In this document: in pieces, positions 5,788 to 9,611 of the stretch
Layout of the letters: each line of letters opens with the position of its first letter
Position numbering within the stretch: the first letter of the stretch is position 1
Assembly: GCA_003133075.1 (NCBI GenBank)
Contig: PKZN01000007.1
Location: forward strand, 1-9,611
Length of the DNA stretch: 9,611 bases
Direction of reading: 5' to 3'
Origin: Acidimicrobiaceae bacterium
GTDB lineage: Bacteria > Actinomycetota > Acidimicrobiia > Acidimicrobiales > RAAP-2
Notes under the pieces: model-generated
What the model was told of the DNA's origin: nothing
Database searches by the model: none
Seen by the model: the letters and a program-made list of their open reading frames with translations, nothing else
Position numbers and translations under genes: made by a program

Positions 5788-6393
5788 ATGCAGAGCGATA
5801 CCGAGAGCGCCGCCGCAGCCGGCGCTCATGAGAAAATCATTATTCAGAAATACGCCAATCGTCGTCTCTATAACAAGGCGTCGAGCAGCTACATTACCCT
5901 TGAAGACCTGTCGCGCATGGTCAAGGAGGGCGTGAACTTCGAGGTTCGTGACGCCAAGAGCGGCGAGGATATCACGCGCAAAGTGCTGACCCAGATTATC
6001 TTCGAGGAAGAGGCGCGGGGCCAGAATCTCCTGCCAATCCAGTTCCTGCGGCAACTTATCGGCTTCTATGGCGACCGCATGCAGGCTTTCCTGCCCAGTT
6101 TTCTGGAACTGTCTCTCGACAGCTTTATCCGCCAGCAGGAGCGCATGCGCTCACAGATTTCAGCAGTGACGCCGCCGACCATGGGCGTGTTCGATGAACA
6201 GATCCGCCAGAACATGGCTCTGTTTGATCGCGCGATGAAAATGTTTACCCCCTTCGCGTTCCGGGGGGAGGAGACGCCACCCACGGCGCCGAAGCCCGCC
6301 GCATCGCCGTCGGACAGCGACGCTCTCGCGGAACTTCGCAAACAAATGGCGGCCATGCAGGAGCAGCTTGCGGAACTCAACAAAAAGGTCTGA
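5788..6393 (+). CDS. phaR: Polyhydroxyalkanoate synthesis repressor PhaR
   Basis: A 201-residue protein from the ATG at 5788, which has AAGGA five bases upstream (5778-5782). Longer in-frame starts at 5758 or 5716 lack such a site. Residues 16-75 form the PHB/PHA accumulation regulator DNA-binding domain, with IIIQKYANRRLYN, SYITLEDLSRMVKEG and SGEDITRKVLTQIIFEEE. Residues 85-125 form the PHB_acc-type segment (LLPIQFLRQLIGFYGDRMQ, FLPSFLELSLDSF). A Pro/Ala linker follows near residues 160-176, then a heptad-like, probably coiled-coil end (LAELRKQMAAMQEQLAELNKKV). Known PhaR proteins repress phasin and pha genes and their own gene, and are released by binding nascent polyhydroxybutyrate granules. 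Divergent placement from phaA fits that circuit. Autoregulation here is inferred from the palindrome and repeats upstream. Confidence 0.95.
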   Translation: MQSDTESAAAAGAHEKIIIQKYANRRLYNKASSSYITLEDLSRMVKEGVNFEVRDAKSGEDITRKVLTQIIFEEEARGQNLLPIQFLRQLIGFYGDRMQAFLPSFLELSLDSFIRQQERMRSQISAVTPPTMGVFDEQIRQNMALFDRAMKMFTPFAFRGEETPPTAPKPAASPSDSDALAELRKQMAAMQEQLAELNKKV

Positions 6394-6409
6394 GGCCTCT
6401 CCGCCTTTT
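6383..6409. terminator. Possible shared terminator between convergent phaR and SDR genes
   Basis: Only 17 bases separate the two stops. AAAAGG (6383-6388) and CCTTTT (6404-6409) can pair across a 15-base loop, and AGGC-N6-GCCT forms a shorter stem followed by Ts on the plus strand. Both readings are modest. The symmetric A/T flanks suit termination in both directions. Confidence 0.35.
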
Positions 6410-6410
6410 C

Positions 6411-7193
6411 CTAAAAGATTGAATAACCGCCATCGATGACAAAGGTGTCGCCAGAGTGATAGGCGGAGGCGTCGGATGTCAGATAGACGGCGATGCCCCC
6501 GAAATCCGCCGGTTCGCCCCAGCGCCGGGCCGGGACCCGGGGAATGACCTTTTCGGCGAAGGCCGGCGAGGCCTGTGCGCCCGAAGTCATGTCGGTGGCG
6601 ATCCAGCCCGGCAAAATGGCGTTGGCCCTCACGCCATAGCGGGCATGCTCCACGGCGATGGAGCGCATCATGGAAATCACACCGCCTTTGGTGGCGGCAT
6701 AGGCCTCATTACGCGCCGCGCCTTCGATGGCGGCCAGGGAGGCCGTGACCATGATCGAACCACCCGCGTCGCCAGCCTTGGCGCGACCCACCATGTGCCG
6801 GCAGGCCTCCCGACATGTGAAGAAGACCCCGTCGAGATTGACCGAAAGGACGCGCCGCCAAGTTTCGACGCTCATCTCTGAGAATGAGGCCGCGCCGCCG
6901 CCAATCCCGGCATTGGCGATGACCGCGTCGATCCGCCCGAATTCCGCCGCGGCCTGCGCCATGGCCTGAACGACCGCCGCCTCGTCGGCCACATCCACGC
7001 GCTGGGCCAGGGGCCGCACGCCATGCGCGGAGAGTTGGTCCGCCGCTGCGTCCGTCGCCGGGCCGTTCGAGCCCCACAGGATAAGGTCAGCGCCAGCGCG
7101 GGCCAGTGCGTCAGCCATGCCCAGACCAATGCCGCGGTTGCCGCCGGTAATCAGGGCCACCTTGCCCTTCAGGTTGAACGGTTCGTAGGCCAT
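6411..7193 (-). CDS. SDR family NAD(P)-dependent oxidoreductase, substrate unknown
   Basis: A 260-residue classical short-chain dehydrogenase. The cofactor motif TGGNRGIG is at residues 16-23, D67 lies in the VDV adenine-site motif, NAG is at 94-96, N119 is in VNLDGVF, and the catalytic S152, Y165 and K169 lie in the VTASLAAIEGAARNEAYAATKGG region. The C-terminus SGDTFVIDGGYSIF is intact. The N-terminal FNLKGKVALITGG resembles sugar-acid or polyol dehydrogenases of the KduD/gluconate dehydrogenase type, but substrate cannot be assigned from sequence. The residues after the second beta strand (LILWGSN) carry no acidic or clear basic discriminator, so NAD versus NADP preference is open. The ATG has GGAGGAT about 12 bases upstream, and no other start is in frame. 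It follows the FAD dehydrogenase by 83 bases on the same strand and is probably last in that unit. It is not closely related in detail to the neighbouring PhaB. Confidence 0.88.
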   Translation of the reverse strand: MAYEPFNLKGKVALITGGNRGIGLGMADALARAGADLILWGSNGPATDAAADQLSAHGVRPLAQRVDVADEAAVVQAMAQAAAEFGRIDAVIANAGIGGGAASFSEMSVETWRRVLSVNLDGVFFTCREACRHMVGRAKAGDAGGSIMVTASLAAIEGAARNEAYAATKGGVISMMRSIAVEHARYGVRANAILPGWIATDMTSGAQASPAFAEKVIPRVPARRWGEPADFGGIAVYLTSDASAYHSGDTFVIDGGYSIF

Positions 7194-7276
7194 GCTGGGG
7201 TTGATCCTCCGTGCGCGGGCGCCCTACCCGTCTTTTTGTTTTCGCGACGAGACAAAGGGGGCAGTCGCCGCGTCCG

Positions 7277-8698
7277 TCAAGCGCGCGGCGCGGAAGCGGA
7301 GAAGAGGACCCTGGGATTCATGATGCCCTTGGGGTCGAGGGCTAGGCGCACCGCTTCGAGGGCGGCGACCTCCACCGGGCTTTTATAACGCCGGGCCTCC
7401 TCGGTCTTCATGATCCCAAGGCCATGCTCGGCGCTGATGGAGCCACCGAGGCTGTTCACGAGGTCGTGGACGATGCGCGCGCCCGCCTGACGCGCCTCCG
7501 CGTGACGCGCCTGATCGCCGCCGATGGGGGCCAGAACATCATAGTGGATATTGCCGTCGCCCACGTGACCAAACGCGTCGATCCGCACGCCGGGAAACCG
7601 CGCGGCGAGGGCTTGACCGGCTTGGTCGATAAAATCGGCGACGCGGGAAATGGGCAGGGACACGTCGTGCTTCCACACCGGCCCCTCCCCCTTTTGCGCT
7701 TCGGATTGGCCCTCGCGAAGGGCCCACAGCGCCTGGGCTTGAGCCTCGCTCGCCGCGATGACGGCGTCCTCGGTCAAGTCGCGAGACAGAGCCTCGCCCA
7801 GCAGGTCTTCGAGCACCCGCTTCGCCACATCGTCTCGCGGGCTCGCGGTCTCGATCAGCACATACCAGGGCGGCCGGCTGTCCAGAGGCAAGCGCGCGCC
7901 TATCCTTTTGGCCGCCGCCATCTCCATGCCAAGGGCGCAGATGAGTTCAAAGGCCTCCAGCTCCCCGCCGCTCGCCTCCTTGGCGAGCTTTAGCAGATCA
8001 ACCGCGGCCGCGGGACTGGCGACACCCGCGATGGCAACGGCCCGGGAAGCCAGAACCGGATAGAGCTTCAGCGCGGCGGCGGTGACAACGCCGAGGGTGC
8101 CCTCCGCGCCGATGAGAAGCTGTTTGAGGTCATAGCCCGTATTGTCCTTGCGCAGGCGCCGGAGGCCGTTCCAGATCTCGCCGCCCGGGAGCACCGCCTC
8201 CAGGCCCAGGACCAGGCCGCGCATGGTTCCGTAACGCAGGACAGCGGTGCCGCCAGCATTGGTGGATATCAGGCCGCCGATGGTGGCGGAACCCTGGGAG
8301 GCGAGATCGAGGGGAAAGCGGCGGCCAACCTTCAGGGCCGCCTCATGGACCTCTGTGAGGGTGACGCCAGCTTCGGCCACCAGAACGTCGTCGGCGATGT
8401 CGATATCGCGAAAGGCCTTTAGACGTTCGGTGGAGAGCAGGATCTCGCCCTGGGGGATCTGCCCCCCCACGAGCCCGGTATTGCCGCCCTGAGGCGTCAC
8501 GGCGAGACCCGCCTCCGCACAGATCCCGATGACCGCGGCGACCTGGTCCGTGGTTGCGGGAAGCGCCAGAAAAGGTGTCGCGCCCCGCCAGCGGTCCCGC
8601 CATTCCACCAGCTTGGGGGCGATGCGCGCGGGGTCCTGGCTCCAGCCGCCCGGGCCCAGGGCGGCTTCAAGACGATCAAAGGCGGTGAGGTCGATCAT
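7277..8698 (-). CDS. FAD-linked 2-hydroxyacid dehydrogenase (D-lactate / D-2-hydroxyglutarate dehydrogenase-like)
   Basis: A 473-residue flavoprotein of the vanillyl-alcohol-oxidase/PCMH superfamily. An N-terminal FAD_binding_4 domain carries PQGGNTGLVGGQIP (residues 69-82) and the LASQGSATIGGLISTNAGG and YGTMRGLVLGLEAVLPGG stretches. A C-terminal FAD-oxidase_C domain carries the metal-site histidines H378 and H385 in HVGDGNIH, and EHG at 424-426. Such enzymes oxidise D-2-hydroxyacids (D-lactate, D-2-hydroxyglutarate, glycolate) to 2-oxoacids and pass electrons to quinone or an electron-transfer flavoprotein. Overall layout is closest to D-2-hydroxyglutarate dehydrogenase-like members, but substrate is not determined. 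The ATG at 8698 has AAGGA about 10 bases upstream and is preferred over a TTG at 8722. It starts 35 bases after the sua5 stop, which suggests co-transcription. No iron-sulfur cluster motif is seen. Confidence 0.9.
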   Translation of the reverse strand: MIDLTAFDRLEAALGPGGWSQDPARIAPKLVEWRDRWRGATPFLALPATTDQVAAVIGICAEAGLAVTPQGGNTGLVGGQIPQGEILLSTERLKAFRDIDIADDVLVAEAGVTLTEVHEAALKVGRRFPLDLASQGSATIGGLISTNAGGTAVLRYGTMRGLVLGLEAVLPGGEIWNGLRRLRKDNTGYDLKQLLIGAEGTLGVVTAAALKLYPVLASRAVAIAGVASPAAAVDLLKLAKEASGGELEAFELICALGMEMAAAKRIGARLPLDSRPPWYVLIETASPRDDVAKRVLEDLLGEALSRDLTEDAVIAASEAQAQALWALREGQSEAQKGEGPVWKHDVSLPISRVADFIDQAGQALAARFPGVRIDAFGHVGDGNIHYDVLAPIGGDQARHAEARQAGARIVHDLVNSLGGSISAEHGLGIMKTEEARRYKSPVEVAALEAVRLALDPKGIMNPRVLFSASAPRA

Positions 8699-8733
8699 GG
8701 CGCCGCCATCCTTAAGCCCCAAGGCCGGCCCGG

Positions 8734-9611
8734 TCAGCCCACATGGCCCGCCGCCCGGAGAAGCCGGTCATTGATCGCCTCCCCTAGCCCACGGCTTGGA
8801 ATCGGCGCGACGGCGATCGCTGTGGGCGCGAGCGCATCGGCGGCGCGCAGCATGGCGAAAAGATTCGCCGCGGCCTCGGTCAGATCGGACCGTGGACTGA
8901 GATTGAACACCCAGGGTCCGTGCGCCGCTTCGCCAAAGGCCAAGAAGGCCTCGCCCTCGCGCGGGCAGTCCGCCCCCAGCCGCACGGGCGCCGCGGGAGC
9001 ATAGTGCCTAGCCAATCGTCCCGGCGAACGATGGCCGTCAGCCTCAGCTTCGGCGAGAGGTCCGATCACCGCCTCCAGCGCCTCGCGCGTGACGGCGCCG
9101 GGACGCAGAAGCCGTGGCGGGCCCTCGAGGAGGGCGACGACAGTGGACTCAAGACCCACGGAGCACGGGCCGCCGTCCAGGGCCGCGGCGGCGGCCGAAC
9201 CGGTCTCATCCATCGCGTGCGCCAGGGTCGTGGGGCTGGGCCGCCCTGAGCGATTGGCTGACGGCGCGGCCAAGGGCCCGCCAAACGCCCGGAGGAGAGC
9301 CTGGGCCAGCGGATGGGCCGGGACCCTCAAGGCCACCGTGTCCAAACCGGCGCGGGCAAGATCACAGACGGGCGACCCCACGCGAAAGGGCGCCACAAGG
9401 GTCAGGGGGCCCGGCCAAAAGGCCTCCGCCAGGCGGCGCGCGCGCGAGTCGAGGACCGCGAGGCGCCCCGCCGCTTCGGCGTCAGCCACATGGGCGATGA
9501 GGGGATTGAAGCTCGGCCGGCCCTTGGCCGCGAAGATCGCCGCCACGGCCTCGGCGCGGCCCGCGTCCGCGGCAAGCCCATAAACGGTCTCGGTGGGGAG
9601 GATAACCAGGC
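8734..9611 (-). CDS. L-threonylcarbamoyladenylate synthase, Sua5 type; N-terminus cut by the window edge
   Basis: The frame is open to the window edge and 291 residues are visible. The first ones, LVILPTETVYGLAADA, are the family's N-terminal substrate-site motif, so only the extreme N-terminus is missing; a GTG at 9546 is internal, not the start. The YrdC-like domain continues with KGRPSFNPLIAHV, FWPGPLTLV, PSANRSG and GLESTVVALLEG, then LLRPGAVT. After a linker holding SPGRLARHYAP comes the second, smaller SUA5 domain, which marks this as Sua5/YwlC rather than the short TsaC. The enzyme makes threonylcarbamoyl-AMP from threonine, bicarbonate and ATP; the TsaB/TsaD/TsaE system moves the group to A37 of ANN-decoding tRNAs (t6A). 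It is the first visible gene of a minus-strand unit with the FAD dehydrogenase and SDR; no functional link to them is evident. Confidence 0.95.
   Translation of the reverse strand, partial: LVILPTETVYGLAADAGRAEAVAAIFAAKGRPSFNPLIAHVADAEAAGRLAVLDSRARRLAEAFWPGPLTLVAPFRVGSPVCDLARAGLDTVALRVPAHPLAQALLRAFGGPLAAPSANRSGRPSPTTLAHAMDETGSAAAAALDGGPCSVGLESTVVALLEGPPRLLRPGAVTREALEAVIGPLAEAEADGHRSPGRLARHYAPAAPVRLGADCPREGEAFLAFGEAAHGPWVFNLSPRSDLTEAAANLFAMLRAADALAPTAIAVAPIPSRGLGEAINDRLLRAAGHVG

Noticed and set aside
7194..7276. Possible separate promoter or terminator between the FAD dehydrogenase and SDR genes
   Set aside because: A TTGACG is present at the end of the FAD gene on the minus strand, but no acceptable -10 lies 16-18 bases away. 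The T/A-rich run forms only weak pairing.
1..9611. CtrA sites (TTAA-N7-TTAA) or a meaningful GANTC pattern, expected in a Caulobacter-like genome
   Set aside because: Only isolated TTAA half-sites were seen. GANTC occurs at scattered coding and non-coding positions, including just before gloB and phaB, without a pattern strong enough to claim.
1..9611. Mobile element, defence system, CRISPR array or RNA gene
   Set aside because: No transposase, integrase, nuclease or toxin-like protein, no terminal repeats, no spaced direct repeats and no tRNA-like cloverleaf were seen. All main frames belong to metabolic or housekeeping families.

Overview
This is a high-GC chromosomal window (roughly two-thirds G+C by eye) that looks like an alphaproteobacterium. 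The most likely group is Caulobacterales or a relative, judged from the metX-metW pair, the DUF4908-type secreted protein, an alphaproteobacterial-style phaAB cluster with divergent phaR, and GTG starts. The group is inferred from remembered gene content; no search was run. Genes are tightly packed and ordinary in composition. I see no tRNA, rRNA, insertion sequence, phage gene, CRISPR array or attachment site, and no gene-free stretch longer than about 180 bases.

Layout. Positions 1-1049 (+) hold the 3' part of metX and all of metW, overlapping by 4 bases; together they serve the homoserine acylation step of methionine synthesis. A convergent methyltransferase-like gene (970-1773, -) overlaps the 3' end of metW by 80 bases. 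It is divergent from gloB (1954-2703, +), a glyoxalase II. A small exported protein of unknown function, DUF4908-like (2714-3490, -), is convergent with gloB.

Positions 3632-6393 form a polyhydroxybutyrate module. phaA (thiolase, -) is followed by phaB (acetoacetyl-CoA reductase, -), and phaR (the polymer-responsive repressor, +) is divergent from phaA. No synthase (phaC), depolymerase or phasin lies in the window. The 152-bp phaA/phaR intergenic region holds a perfect 12-bp palindrome, TGCTGCGCAGCA, over a plausible phaA -35 box. It also holds three copies of GCCGCAT in mixed orientation. This is the best regulatory lead in the window.

Positions 6411-9611 (-) look like one transcription unit in the order sua5/tsaC (5' end cut by the window edge), an FAD-linked 2-hydroxyacid dehydrogenase, and an SDR oxidoreductase. 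The SDR is convergent with phaR, with 17 bases between the stops. Sua5 makes the t6A tRNA modification precursor and has no obvious biochemical link to the two oxidoreductases.

I found no convincing undescribed multi-gene system. The points worth checking are cis-regulatory (phaA/phaR region, phaA-phaB gap, hairpins before phaB and the DUF4908 gene), one coding overlap, and one methyltransferase-like protein with a degenerate cofactor motif.
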